Source of the DNA: Phoronis australis
Taxonomy: Eukaryota; Phoronida; Phoronidae
Assembly: GCA_002633005.1 (NCBI GenBank)
Contig: NMRA01000371.1
Coordinates: 175,420 to 238,158, forward strand
DNA length: 62,739 bases
Reading direction: 5' to 3'
Part shown: positions 50,301 to 61,379 of the stretch, one piece after another
How the letters are laid out: each line of letters starts with the position of its first letter
How positions within the stretch are numbered: the first letter of the stretch is position 1
Program-made: the position numbers and the translations under genes
Notes under the pieces: generated by a model
Told to the model about the DNA's origin: nothing
Seen by the model: the letters and a program-made list of their open reading frames with translations, nothing else
The model's database searches: none

Positions 50301-53300
50301 TCACGCACCTATGTCTCATATTAAAGAAAAAAATGGTGAGACCACGGGACTGTTTCAAAAAAGTGACTTAAGAGTTCAGACAGAATTTTGGTCTTACTTT
50401 CAAATATTCACGAAAAATAATTTAACTCGCTTTGGCATAAAAATAAAGTATCTGGGAATATGCTAATTGCTGAATTTCGATAAACACTTTCTTTAACTGT
50501 AAAGCACAAAACTTTGCGCACACTCATTTGAAGTTCGTATATAGGCAGTATCTTTTTACTTTGAAATAGGGTATCCGTCAACAACACAATTTGCCTTCTC
50601 ATGGGTGAGTGACATTTCTAATTATTTTTTTTCATTATTGTGTGAAATTGTAGAAGGCGACCTACAAGAAACAAATTTCGTAATTGGTTTCTAATTAGAA
50701 ATTTAGCAATGCCAAGAGGTACCTGTTACCACAGTGTCAATGTTTAGAGGACAACTCTGACAAAGAACGAATTGGTCAGTTCCAATTAGAAGAGTTGACT
50801 TTCACCATTAAAATTCAAATGTGAATCAGAAAAAGCTCATCAATTTCATTTAACTATGTCCATTTCAAAAATGGGAAATCCATTTTATTTCCCTTTTAGG
50901 TTCAAAATATATGTTTAAAAATCTAACATTTCATACATTTTCATACCAAATTACCTGGTTTATGTTTATTAGTTAACAGAAATTTCAATAAAATTCTAAC
51001 CATTACATCAGCTTTCAATTATTTCAATAGTAGTATGACAACCAATAGAAGCAAACACTATGTCCAACCAGCATGTGGAGATGTGTCAACTTATGACGTA
51101 CACCATCAGGACCCCATTTAATCAAAGGTCGAACAATTGGTATTCGCAAAGACAGCCGTATTTTGAATATTTACTGGAGAATGATTTGTTAACATAATTT
51201 ATGAAGGTGGCATAGTTTATCTTTCATACGAACTATGATCATATTTATGACTATAACAATGTTTCATTCTTACAAAAACGTAACGTTGTCTTTGCAATAA
51301 CGTGCCCATGAAGGTCTTAGCTACAATTGAACTTTTAATGAAACAGGTCCTGAAGAGTAACAAGCATGCAACATTGGTGGCATTAGAAAATGACTACAGC
51401 TCTATATATGCAACTGAGCGTCCTGTTCTAAGTCTTTTCACCTAAGTGAACCGCCTGGACTAAGTGAAAATAACGACAACTTTATGTACCTAACTGAACG
51501 GCCTGGACAAAGTCAAAATGGCGACAACTCTACACATGCAACTGAACGACGAGGTCTGTGTTAAAATGACGACAACCCTATATACACAACTGAATGACCT
51601 GGTATATGTTAAAATGACGACAACTCTATATATGCAACTGAATGACCTGGTTTAAGTCAAAATGACTACAACTCCAAACACACAACTGAACAATATGGTC
51701 AACATCAAGAAGTCCAATCTGAACATAAGCAATCACATGCAGACATTCATGATCACCATGACAACATGTTCATTGAGTGCAGGTGCTAAAACTAACTGAC
51801 CTTATGTGAACTACAAATATGGCAATGACCTTTGACCCCATTTGTTGTCTTCTTCATGTTGCACAGATGGAAACCAACATGAAGTTATGAAGACCAGAAG
51901 TGTGTTTCCCACATATAGGCCTTATAGAACTTGTGTAAGACTGACACAGAGAGGAAAAGTGTTGTCTACAGATGATTGGTTGCATGAAAAGTGTTGTCTA
52001 CAGATGATTGGTTGCATGAAAAGTGTTGTCTACAGATGATTGGTTGCATGAAAAGTGTTGTCTACAGATGATTGGTTGCATGAAAAGTGTTGTCTACAGA
52101 TGATTGGTTGCATGAAAATGTTCATAGATTGCAGCAAACAGTTATTGGAAGTATTAGTTTATTAGAAGCGAGTTACCTGCTTGGTTAGTTTGTGGAGTGG
52201 AAGAGAATGTAGGCAGAGCATTCAAACCTCGTAGATGTGCCGCTGAATTGAGCACCTTGGGCAGCGTCTGGTTATTGGTCAGCATGGATGGGGAGTTGAG
52301 AGAACCCTCATGTCCAAACCTCAGTGTGTTGCTGGTCCTGGAAGTCTGAAAAATTTTGTCCCGGAAATATTATACTTGATGAATAATGGATCTGGACATT
52401 ATTGAATGCTTATGTAATTTTGAAGTGATAATTGTACTTTGTTCTAAATTGTTCTGACAGATTTATTTGCTAAAATTGGATGAATTATGAGATATGTCTC
52501 AGAAGAATACACATTTTTAATGACATAAACTGAAAGTTGAGTCATCAGTTTTGAGAATAGTTACAAGCAAAGTTTGTGAAATTATCAAATGTAGACAAGC
52601 TAATTCAAGCACCTGTGACCCAATGAGTTTATTTTGACAATGATGGACCGATTCACCCTTTAACTACCGCTAATACCGGATGGTGACCACAGTTACAGGC
52701 TATTAATAAATTCTCAGACCCTAATCTTCCGACAACACTTAATAACTCTAAAAGTCTAACTGCATTAATATAAACATTGTGATTCAGGAATGCTATATAA
52801 CCTATCTTCCTTTGATTACATTCGACATACAGTTAAAGATCCATAAATTGTAAATGTGCAAATGAAGTACTAATTTACAAGCAACCCCAGGTCCTTCAGT
52901 GTGCTGGAAACCATCCGAGAATCAGTCACCATAATTACAATCTCGCGAAAGTCTCGTTTTGCGAGACTATTTTTATGTAAATGAGAATGATAATATTTCA
53001 CCATTACCCTAAAGAAAAAAGGCACAGTTTTTATATTTGATTATTTCACTATCAAATAACGATTGCTTAATATTCGGAATTACTAGTTTTTTTTATAACT
53101 TCACACTTGATTTTAAATGTATCAATTGTAGTATTTTCTTTAAAACTGCAAACAAATTTGTAAATAATTTGTTTCTATTCTTGATTATACTTGTACACAC
53201 AGTTCTCCAGGTGCTTGTTACAAATTTAGATATTCACGCTTTTAATGAGACACAGCATTTTTAAACATCTGTCGCCACATCACAGCCCAACAACTAGAAG

Positions 53301-56300
53301 AATTTCAGCAACAACTCACCTGCGTCAGCCTCTGTGCATCACCAGTGGATGTGGGTGAGTTGGACTGTGTACTCAGAGGTGTCATTCTGTTCTCCTCGCC
53401 GGGCCAAGAATGCTTACCTGGACAGGTGAAAAAAGTAATTCATTGGGACAACAGAACCTGATGTTCACGCTTTTACCTTACTTATTTGTATAACGTTTCA
53501 TCGTTTCTAACATTAGTCCATGAGCCAGGAGACTGACCTTGGATTTGGCGAATAGTTTTTTCTTTGCTGTTTCGTGTAGCTTAAGAGTTAAGTGACTATG
53601 AATTAGAGGTTGGCCGTTCACAGCCCTTGAGCATTTTTTTAAATATACAAATTAAGGCTGTCGTTACGCAAAATTCTAGTTGTGCTTGCAGCTACAGTAG
53701 GTCTACCTTACACAACAGGTGAACTATCATCAAGAGTTTTACACCTACGTTCTTAAGGTCAAATAGTTTAATGAAATTAGTTTGCAAGTTGTTACATTAT
53801 AAATTTGCACAATTAATCCAAATTAAAGCCATAGGCAGTCATTATTAAAAATTTTCTGCTCTCAATGTTGTTACGGGAGCACTACATGAACATTATTTTG
53901 ATATGTGTACTGATCTTTTTGTGGTTAATGAATTTAATGGAATCTGTTGGCAGATTATTACATCAACTTATTATAAAGAATTTGTAATACTAACAGTCAT
54001 TTCTAATTCCAATTTTTCTGATACCCAGGGTAGATCTAGTAGATTTTATTAGATTCACTGACCACAGAAATATTGGTACATCTATAGCTACAACATAACT
54101 CTGATGTCTGACACAACAGATATAAGCACAAGTAGAGTTTTGAATAATAGTGGCCTTAATTTGTGTGAATTATCAACCAAAAGACATGCAGATTCACAAA
54201 AACATGAGATATGATATGAAAATGATGTACATGTAATACTCGTAAGGAAGTTATGAGCAGAAACAACATTTTGAATAAAGGTGGCCTTTATATGCACAAA
54301 TCATGCAAATTTATCATGCATCAACTTGCAAACTGATTTCAATAAACTACCTAACCGCATAAACGCAGGTATAAATATCAAAATAGTTTACATGTGATAT
54401 CTGGTACTTCATCTGTAAGTACAAGTAGAATTTTTAATAATGGTGGCCTTAATTTGCATATATTATGCAACTTTACAAATTTACAATATATCCACCAGCA
54501 AATCAGCTCCATTAAATTCACTGACCATGGAACCATAGGTGAAAACATAACAATAACTTGCTCAAGGCTTGCGAATGATCACACCCTGAAATCATGATTA
54601 TCTATGCTCTCAAGGCTTGCGAAAGGTCACACCCTTAAATCATGATTATCTATGCTCTCAAGGCTTGCGAATGGTCACACCCTTAAATCATGATTATCTA
54701 TGCCCTCAAGGCTTGCGAAAGGTCACACCCTTAAATCATGATTATCTATGCCCTCAAGGCTTGCGAATGGCCACACCCTTAAATCATGATTATTTATGCA
54801 TAAGCTACATAAAACAGTAAAGTACAAACTTTATCCAGCCAATCCAGCTTAAATAAAAACAGTCTTTGGCTTCATTTCCATTATTGCTTAATGCTGTACT
54901 TTGCACTATTACGCTGGTTAAAAAAATGAAAATCCAGTTTAACACATTACACTCATACACTCAATCTCATAATATTTCTTACTCCAATTCTATTCCTGTT
55001 AGTAACAAGAACACACAAACCATCAGCCTGCTTAGGAAAATGCTACAGCAATTATTGGGGTTGGCAAACCATAAATGTGAGTTTGAAAAAAACAGTGGAC
55101 ACGCATTCCCCAACCATGAATGTGTCTGAGCGCAGAACAAATATCAACAACAGAACCAACTTTTGATGAAATAAATTAATACTGCGTGTTAATGAATTTT
55201 ATATTTCTGACTTTTGCGACCAACTACGAAACATTTGAAACCAATAACATAAGGGTATACAGGAGTTCCTTCAGAATTATCTGTTTGTACAATCAACTTC
55301 AGATGCAATGCAAATAATTTGCAAAACACTGGAAGTTAAGGATTAAACAATTACACACTGGTCTTGAGTCATCAAGTTAAGAATATAGAACTACACCTGT
55401 TCTCTATCCAATACCAACAGGAAATTTTTCTGAAGCAACGGTGACTGAACATGTGAGTATTGTGACATTTACTGCCATCAAAATTAGGAGGAAACAAATT
55501 CATTTTTATGCAACATGCCCAAAGTAAGTAGGCATCTCTTTCAGAAAACCAATTACTTGCAAATTGAAGTTCCTTCTAACTCAGCCAGGTGGCAGCAGAG
55601 GTTACTGGTCCAATGTTGAGATTGCTTTACAAAAGTGCTGTGATGTTTATCTTGGTCAGAATGTGAAAGCTCAATATAAAATCTTTAAGTGCTCCCACCA
55701 CACTTAATGGAGATTACCATTCTCAGTGTGAACCTTGCCTACTTACCAAATGAAGCAGAAAGCCTGGATGACACAAGACTACCAGTCTCGGACCCACTGT
55801 AGTATGAGTAACTACCTTCACTCTCCATTAGTTCATGGTAATCATCTCTGGAGATAAAAAAAGCCAGCGTTATGAATATCTTTGTCTTTTACATTCTTTA
55901 CAGACTTTACCTTCAGAAACAACTGTTTACAGTAATCTTGTTTATTGTCAAAGAATAGATGTTATGGGAGAAAAGAGATCTTGTCACGGAATCCGGTAAA
56001 ACTCAGCTTGACATCTAAAGCACTTGTGCAGCTTTAACAGGCCACCAGATGTCTCCCCGGAAGGAGAGGAAGACCACCAGACGTGCACTATGCATGCATG
56101 TATTCAGGTCCATGCACCTACATCTGAACAAATGCGTTTTTTCAAACATTGTTTACTCAAGTGTTTAGAATACATGCGGATATGTCCAAGTTCCACTTAA
56201 AAGTGCAGGTGGGTGTCATTTGTACAGAAACATAGTGAGACGCATGCATTAGCCTTTAGAAAAACGCATAATTCTGCCTGTGTGAAACATTTTTAGGCAA

Positions 56301-59300
56301 GTTGATTTGACAGACAGTGCATTTCCTAGACTGTAACTCAGATAAGATCAGTTTCTGTTAAGACAACTTGTGAAGTCTCATGTAACTAGTAAGATTAACA
56401 GTTCAGTATATAGTTCAATTAATAACTGTTCATAAAGGATGAACAAAACTAGTTTGTTACTAATTGAACCAGAACTGAATGTTGCATTCTGTCTGGATGG
56501 AAATTAAGAAATATTTGATTTACTATGTTTAATTAACCTTCCAAGAGAAACCAGTGAAAATGCCAACAGTTCTCAACAAAGAAAATAAAATAACTGTCAG
56601 TGCAATCACAGTTGCTGCGTCAGGACTACTAAGACTTAGAACTACCAGTATTGCTGAGTAAGGACTACTAAGACTCAGAACTACCAGTATTGCTGAGTAA
56701 GGACTATTAAGACTCAGAACTACCAGTATTGCTGCGTCAGGACTACTAAGACTCAGAACTACCAGTATTGCTGCGTCAGGACTACTAAGACTCAGAACTA
56801 CCAGTATTGCTGCGTCAGGACTACGAAGACTCAGAACTACCAATATTGCTGCGTCAGGACTACTAAGACTCAGAACTACCAGTATTGCTGAGTAAGGACT
56901 ATTAACTAAGTCTCACAGCTACCAATGTCATCAGTGTTTCAATTAGTCCCATTCAGTTGGTGGAAAAATACAAATCAATACTTACTGAGCCTTCCCATCT
57001 CTTGTCACGACCATAATCACCCTGTTGGATGCTGAACCATTTCTTAATACTGTTACAGCTCTATAGAACAAAGTGCAATATTGAACAATAGGCAATTCTG
57101 ACTAAACGGGTCCTGGATTTTGAGAATCAGTTTGATGCCCGTTATTCAGTAGAGGAAACTGGTTCTCAAAATGAGGAACTGATGTAAGTGACTGTTTCGG
57201 AATAAAATACATCATCACAGTGTCACAGGAAGTTCTTTCATCAATGACAACGAGAGGAGTCCGATTCATGAATGTGACTTCAGACAGAAATTTGATCTCA
57301 CGCTCCCATTTAACACTTATAACATAACAGTTTAGTCACATAACTATCAGCACATCACTAGCTGGAGAGATATTTGTACAAATTTTCTCAGTATTTAGCA
57401 GTTATAGGTATATTCTCAGATACACTGTTCTTTTGCAAAAGTGAGTTTTAATTATTTATTAGAACTAATTATGTGGAGCGTAAGACCAAATCTCTGTCAT
57501 AAGTCACTTTTCACGAAACAAAACCCTCGACTAATGAACTCAAATTTAATGAGGATAGCAAAAAGTTGTCACATTAGAAACACAGAACTCATTCTGAGGA
57601 AACACAGATTGAAATAAATGAAACAGTATTTTGACATGAAGCAACAAAATTAAAAATTGGAGAACTGTAGTATGAAATTCAAGGTCACATATGTTGTAAT
57701 AAAAGCTGATGTAAAATTAAAGGCATTTTTTTAATTAATGAGTCACTGCTTTAGAGTATTGTTCAAAAAGAGGCTTTCTATCTTTACTTCTTAAATCCTT
57801 ACAAAACCCCCAGGAAATGACATCCAGAAAACAGACACGAAGAGTAAAATAGCAGTGATGAGTGCACTAACTCCCTCATTAGTTGCAACAATTACCTGGT
57901 TATGAAACAACAAGAGCAGTCAATCAGCAATTTTCAAAAAAGTACATTTCCTCACCTTTCGTTGGTTACATGTTCCAGACTGTCTCCATTCACTTCAAGG
58001 ATCTGGTCACCTTCACACAGTCGACCTTACAACACAGAGTATGAACATTTCACCAAACCAAATAAATTCAGTTTGTACAGTAATGCTTCACTTCTTTATC
58101 ACACAAGATGGCCAACAAGAGAAATTCTATTTTGTCAAATTTCTCCATGAAAACAGGGAATACGAAAATTTTAGTCTATGACTAGCATGGTATGTAAATG
58201 TCGTGAAATAACATTTTAATAAAGTTTGCGTTATGGGTAGCACGGTAACCAGCCTTGAAAAATGTAAAATGACAATTATGACAATTATTTTTGTGTGAAA
58301 TGAGTGGAGAGTTACTGTAATGAAACTCTAGTAAAAGATGAGTCCACTTAATGCACAATTAATGGACACTCAGTTCTAAGTCAGGTGTCGAGAAACCATT
58401 AAAACCTTAACTTCACTAGCAATGATTAGTTCAGATAGTTCAAGTGCTTCTGCTAACATCAGAGAAACAACTAAGTTGATATGATCCAACTACCTTTAAC
58501 AGAATGGGAGGGATTCAAACTAAGTTTCCCTAAAAGGGCACCCTAGAGTAAGCAATTGTACCAAATAGACACGTGATCAAGTGAAAGAACTCTTAAAATT
58601 GGTTGCAATCAACCTTCCGTAAACAAAAAATGTCCAAATTTCAACTAAGATTATCTGAACATGAAAATAAAATAAGCTAAAATCTAATAGGCTCTAGCTT
58701 TTGGATACTACTAAGTATCTACTAAAATTTGAAAAGCATACACATAAATACCGTAAAAATTGTAACCAATATATTGTTAAATGAAAGATCCAGTACCACA
58801 GAGTCCAGTAACAAGTTACTTCCTCAATCGCGTACAGTATAGAAAAACGTGTCACAGCTCTATTGGGAAACCAATATAATATGACAAACACAACATTAAA
58901 ATAGACTGAGCCTATTACGTCAGACAAATATAGTCTATCCCACAATCCCCTTTAACTCTGTTGGCCAGAGGAAAGTATTACAAATGAACAATAAATAAAA
59001 GCATTCTGAGAAGCAGCACTTGGTGAAATCAAATGAAAAATTTGAAAGGACAATGACAAAAGTAAGAACAGAAACAACCAAGGCCCCTGACACCTACCAA
59101 AGACAAACGAACGAAAGTGCAATGAAGGAATCATCGGAAAATCAAGTATAACTCGAAAATGGTAAGTCATACAGGAAAATGGACAAGATGCAACCGACTG
59201 CTTTTGAAAAGATCTATCCACATACCAAGTTTAAAAAATCTATAGGGACAGCAGAGCAAAAAGTAAAAAATGGGCACCACAGCGGCATCTTGCGTTCAAT

Positions 59301-61106
59301 TTCAACCAAAAACAATAGCCATCAAGCAATTCACAAGAGAAACATTGCGTGTAAATTTAATGTTGACCGGATTAGAAATGTGACCTGTAGCATGAGCACA
59401 AACTCACATTATAGAAATGTGACCTGTAGCATGAGCACAAACTCACATTATAGAAATGTGATCTATAGCATGAGCACAAACTCACATTATAGAAATGTGA
59501 CCTGTAGCATGAGCACAAACTCACATTATAGAAATGTGACCTGTAGCATGAGCACAAACTCACATTATAACAATGCAACACACTTGGCGTTTGCCATGTA
59601 ACAACATTCACTTTTTTCTATGATACTAATATATATAGTCAGATACTTTTACATCAGATGTCCAACTTCAACAACTGACTAACAAGAACCGACGAGATAA
59701 TTTGACTTCTGGGAACACGACGCTGCTGTCTTCGTTATCGAATGTTTATTGCATGAACAACAGAAGACCTACCATCATTCTCAGCCAGACCGCCAGCAAG
59801 TACTTTCTTCACAAATATACCGTAGTCTTTGTCACCATCCTCACTTAGACCACCAATGACCTTGATCCCTGTAACACAGTGATTCAGAACTCAGGACTAC
59901 CCTGCTGCTAACCTCTACCACAAACCTTAATAAATGTGACTTTGAAGAACTCAGGGCTTGCAATGACCCATGACAAAAAAGAGGAACATTTTCCAGGTGA
60001 TGCATTGTTCTACAAATTATTTTAAATATTTTTTGTGTTGTAAATTTAACTGCAAGAAACTTTTTTTGCATGGATAAGGTCAAAATAATGATAAAAAAGA
60101 TGAAAAAAGAGGAAAATGGAAATCAAATAAGAGGAAATTGAAACCAAAAAAGAGGAAATCCTCTTAAAAGAGGAAAATTCCAAGACCTGAGAATTGGCAA
60201 TGAAAAAAAATCAAGATTAACAACTTTTAGAGCCAGGTCCATGTCTTCAACTCTTTGCCTTTATCTGTTAGCAGGTCAAATAAAAATGGACTTTAATGAA
60301 ACAAAATGTTCAAGAATGGAAGTATTTGCCATTACTTTAAAACAAGTTTTCTTCCGCTAAAATTAGTAGCATTTATTAAAAGTTGTGAAACAATAAGGTT
60401 TACGATGTAAAAACAGCACATACCCAGACCATTTCCACAGTTGGTAAATACTACAGTTTCTGTTGGCCTATTTTCAAACTTGTTGACTGGACTGAAAATA
60501 TACAACATTTAATTTCATGAAGACAACATCAGCAAATAGGTTACGTATGAGTTTTCACAAATTGCTGTCCTGTTGTATAACCTCGCATAATGTTTTATAG
60601 ACCGCATGTGGATAACCAGCACGAGGTTTCACAAACCTCAAAAGAATTCCCAATGGACAGTAAGACACTGGCATGATACCAAGGGAAGTAAGACAAAAAT
60701 CTACCTCGCTTCTTATCTTGCAACAAGGTCCATTATTTGAGCCTTGGTCCGTGTGGCTTTGACAAATCAAATAAAAACTGAATCAAGCTATTAAATATTC
60801 GGTCTGTTACGGCTTCACCTGGTAAAGATTGTGAATGCCTCAACGAAGTGTTTCATGTGACCTTGATAAATGTTTCCAGTTCACCAGGTGCACAGCATCA
60901 GCGCATCATGTCAAAATTATCCGAGAGGCCTGACCCATATACTCTGGCCGATCAACAGAGTCAGGGAGGGCACAAGCAAAGCAAAAAAAAAAACAGTAAA
61001 AAACACAGAGTGGTACTCTGTTGTGTATTTTGATAACCCATAGCACTGTCTACCTGTTGTTATACACGTTGCTAGGAGACTCTGTAACTACCATAGTAGA
61101 TGACAT
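35302..61106 (-). CDS. STXBP4: Syntaxin-binding protein 4 (Synip) homologue, PDZ-coiled coil-WW protein
   Basis: Nineteen coding exons on the minus strand, in coding order: 61106-61054, 60491-60424, 59868-59773, 58025-57956, 57060-56986, 55847-55747, 53417-53320, 52345-52177, 46444-46272, 44672-44576, 43128-43001, 42778-42665, 41911-41846, 41282-41118, 40745-40632, 39523-39480, 39164-39022, 38252-38195, 35392-35302. All junctions are GT-AG and in phase, for 640 residues (human about 553). Domains: PDZ about 29-117 with GLGI (39-42) and EGDQILEVNGDSLEHVTNER; Ser/Thr-rich linker to about 290; conserved module VEKLEVALKYLGIVPTAEQ...VNYGEFVRAAREIF; coiled coil about 394-529, including LRSKVHLAEQAQ and MEQDYEEVIGLLE; WW 593-622 (W597, W619, P622) split across the last two exons. 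The vertebrate protein binds syntaxin 4 and regulates insulin-responsive vesicle fusion; that role here is inference. The start exon continues 23 bases upstream to an acceptor, so a 5' UTR exon lies further right. A predicted extra length falls mainly in the linker. Confidence 0.95.
35640..35765. repeat. Dispersed repeat, family D copy 1
   Basis: The phrase gcatttttgggatt followed by ggata..., and then tttttgttgtctgccag, also occurs in the same order at about 49600-49725. It lies in the last STXBP4 intron. No frame is conserved. Confidence 0.55.
35800..36010 (+). mobile_element. Possible SINE fragment
   Basis: gccaccgcaagggttccagg then ttggagtcc resembles a Pol III B box and its leader. It is followed by a non-coding body ending near gctggtacacacttatacag. 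The A box is weak. It lies in the last STXBP4 intron. Confidence 0.3.
36420..36575 (-). repeat. Dispersed repeat, family C, inverted copy
   Basis: The reverse complement of this segment matches about 3820-3975 through the phrases ggaacaaattcattttt, tttgaatttg...tccaaaatttgcc and tttggtgag.taaatct. No coding content. Confidence 0.7.
36679..36906 (-). pseudogene. THAP-domain-like coding relic
   Basis: A minus-strand frame starts MPERYYCCAVGCNANSKRWD and continues KLDKYPWMRDVTFHPFP then KDKRW. A leading Cys-x4-Cys pair, the F-x-F-P phrase and the following Lys/Arg-Trp are the order of a THAP zinc finger, a DNA-binding domain shared by P-element transposases and animal transcription factors. The second metal-binding half (Cys-x2-His) is not in good register, and the frame ends soon after. 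It lies on the same strand as STXBP4, inside its last intron, so it is probably a relic of an inserted gene or transposon exon. Confidence 0.5.
38569..38697. repeat. 11-bp tandem repeat around gtgcac
   Basis: About twelve copies of a unit such as ttggtgcacag / ttgatgcacag. The palindromic gtgcac core makes both strands look alike, and minus-strand frames read as Cys-rich repeats (for example HQLCTDCAPT) without coding support. It lies in an STXBP4 intron. Confidence 0.92.
38727..38980. mobile_element. TIR element, family A copy 2
   Basis: The left end ctgtttcatgaaaagtaaca and gacagaaatttggtc match family A. The right end (gaccaaatttcttaagtgtt, aagtgaaattgacc) is the inverted counterpart. About 254 bp in an STXBP4 intron, ending about 40 bases from exon 17. 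Confidence 0.75.
41023..41077 (-). repeat. Decayed copy of the 3' end of STXBP4 exon 14
   Basis: 55 bases repeat the exon end at 41114-41168, offset by 91 bases, with a handful of substitutions. The copy has a stop in the matching frame (gagaattag) and the donor gtaa has become ataa or is lost, so it is a non-functional downstream duplicate of the coiled-coil coding end. Confidence 0.88.
42140..42257. repeat. 24-26-bp tandem repeat with a palindromic core
   Basis: About five units built on aatgttcaacatgtctgtg, with gttgaaca and tgttcaac alternating between units. STXBP4 intron between exons 12 and 13. Confidence 0.8.
44199..44387 (-). pseudogene. Second THAP-like relic
   Basis: A minus-strand frame carries MSGTTC then WIKLDRYPWK; KLDRYPW matches KLDKYPW of the relic at 36679-36906, at a similar distance from an initiating Met and Cys. 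The remaining zinc ligands are lost. A donor-like sequence (ccag/gttag) follows. STXBP4 intron, same strand. Confidence 0.35.
44673..46271 (-). other. STXBP4 intron 9, nothing recognised except a hairpin
   Basis: Ordinary AT-rich intron. A short inverted repeat, ttttacccagcaac with a partner ttgggtaaaa, lies at about 45179-45213. A fragment near 46055-46100 relates to the repeat in DHRS12 intron 4. Confidence 0.45.
47308..47598. mobile_element. TIR element, family B copy 2
   Basis: The left end aaatattcttcagtttggaa and the right end cactgcccaaacttgaaatt are diverged inverted repeats. Internal phrases gaatttgggg, ctctgaccttgagcaaaat and ttttcactgccc match the copy at 33663-33917. Confidence 0.65.
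49806..49975. repeat. 13-bp tandem minisatellite
   Basis: About 13 copies of ccatggaatgtgg with cc/tc variation. Because 13 is prime to three, all three plus frames read through the same array, giving Met/Trp/Cys-rich frames with no coding support. Confidence 0.95.
50346..50400. mobile_element. TIR element, family A, one end only
   Basis: actgtttcaaaaaagtgact followed by cagacagaattttggtctta matches the family A terminus. No inverted partner is found within several hundred bases, so this is a truncated or heavily diverged copy. Confidence 0.55.
51391..51710. repeat. About 46-bp tandem minisatellite, six to seven copies
   Basis: Imperfect units containing acgacaactctatatatgca, actgaatgacctgg and aagtcaaaatg. 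STXBP4 intron 8. Confidence 0.85.
51954..52118. repeat. 32-bp tandem minisatellite, five copies
   Basis: gttgtctacagatgattggt recurs exactly at 51961, 51993, 52025, 52057 and 52089. The array ends about 60 bases from the lower edge of STXBP4 exon 8. Confidence 0.95.
54562..54800. repeat. 48-bp tandem minisatellite, five copies
   Basis: aaggcttgcgaa recurs every 48 bases from 54564, with cacacccttaaatcatgatt in each unit. The plus strand reads a 16-residue repeat, a consequence of the period being divisible by three. STXBP4 intron 6. Confidence 0.95.
56610..56905. repeat. 39-bp tandem minisatellite, seven copies
   Basis: Units contain ggactactaagactcagaa and ctaccagtattgctg, alternating cgtca and agtaa variants. 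The minus-strand 104-residue frame is a 13-residue repeat with no coding support. STXBP4 intron 5, about 80 bases from exon 5. Confidence 0.95.
57252..57529. mobile_element. TIR element, family A copy 3
   Basis: The left end gagtccgattcatgaatgtg, then cagacagaaatttgatctca, and the right end taagaccaaatctctgtcat, then aagtcacttttcacgaaac, are inverted repeats of about 50 bases. About 278 bp in STXBP4 intron 4. The best-preserved copy in the window at its right end. Confidence 0.8.
59373..59575. repeat. 39-bp tandem minisatellite, five copies
   Basis: Five nearly perfect units with agaaatgtgacctgtagcat and gagcacaaactcacattat. Both strands stay open through the array (13-residue repeats), which explains the 140-residue plus-strand frame. 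STXBP4 intron 3. Confidence 0.95.
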
Positions 61107-61346
61107 GGTCCAAATGTGGTACTACAAACCTGCAATAAAATCATAACCTGATAACGAAATTGTATAATTTCACAATATCTGTAGCACATAAGATTATACA
61201 AGAGCTTGTGCTCCTACAGGTGTGTGTACTTATTCAAGAGCGAGTGTACAAGAAGATTTTGAGAGAGCTCGAATCTGAAGAAGCTAGTGTTTAAATGGAA
61301 ATTTGTCAACACACACGCACACACACACATGCACACACACACACAC

Positions 61347-61379
<33 letters not shown>

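Larger units (their letters stand above)
46445..52176 (-). other. STXBP4 intron 8 (5.7 kb)
   Basis: The longest STXBP4 intron. It holds family B copy 2, a family D fragment (about 49600-49725), one end of a family A element and three minisatellites, all listed separately. The remainder is AT-rich with no recognisable exon. Confidence 0.6.

Noticed and set aside
56529-56843. 104-residue minus-strand repetitive frame (VVLSLSSPDAAIL repeats)
   Set aside because: Pure product of the 39-bp minisatellite; no flanking coding sequence.
59179-59601. 140-residue plus-strand frame
   Set aside because: More than half is the 39-bp minisatellite read as a 13-residue repeat; the flanks show no domain and it lies in an STXBP4 intron.
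805-61106. Search for U12-type introns, prompted by the ZRSR2 gene
   Set aside because: All donors read are U2-type (gtaag, gtgag, gtatg, gtagg and similar); none has the ATATCC-like U12 donor.
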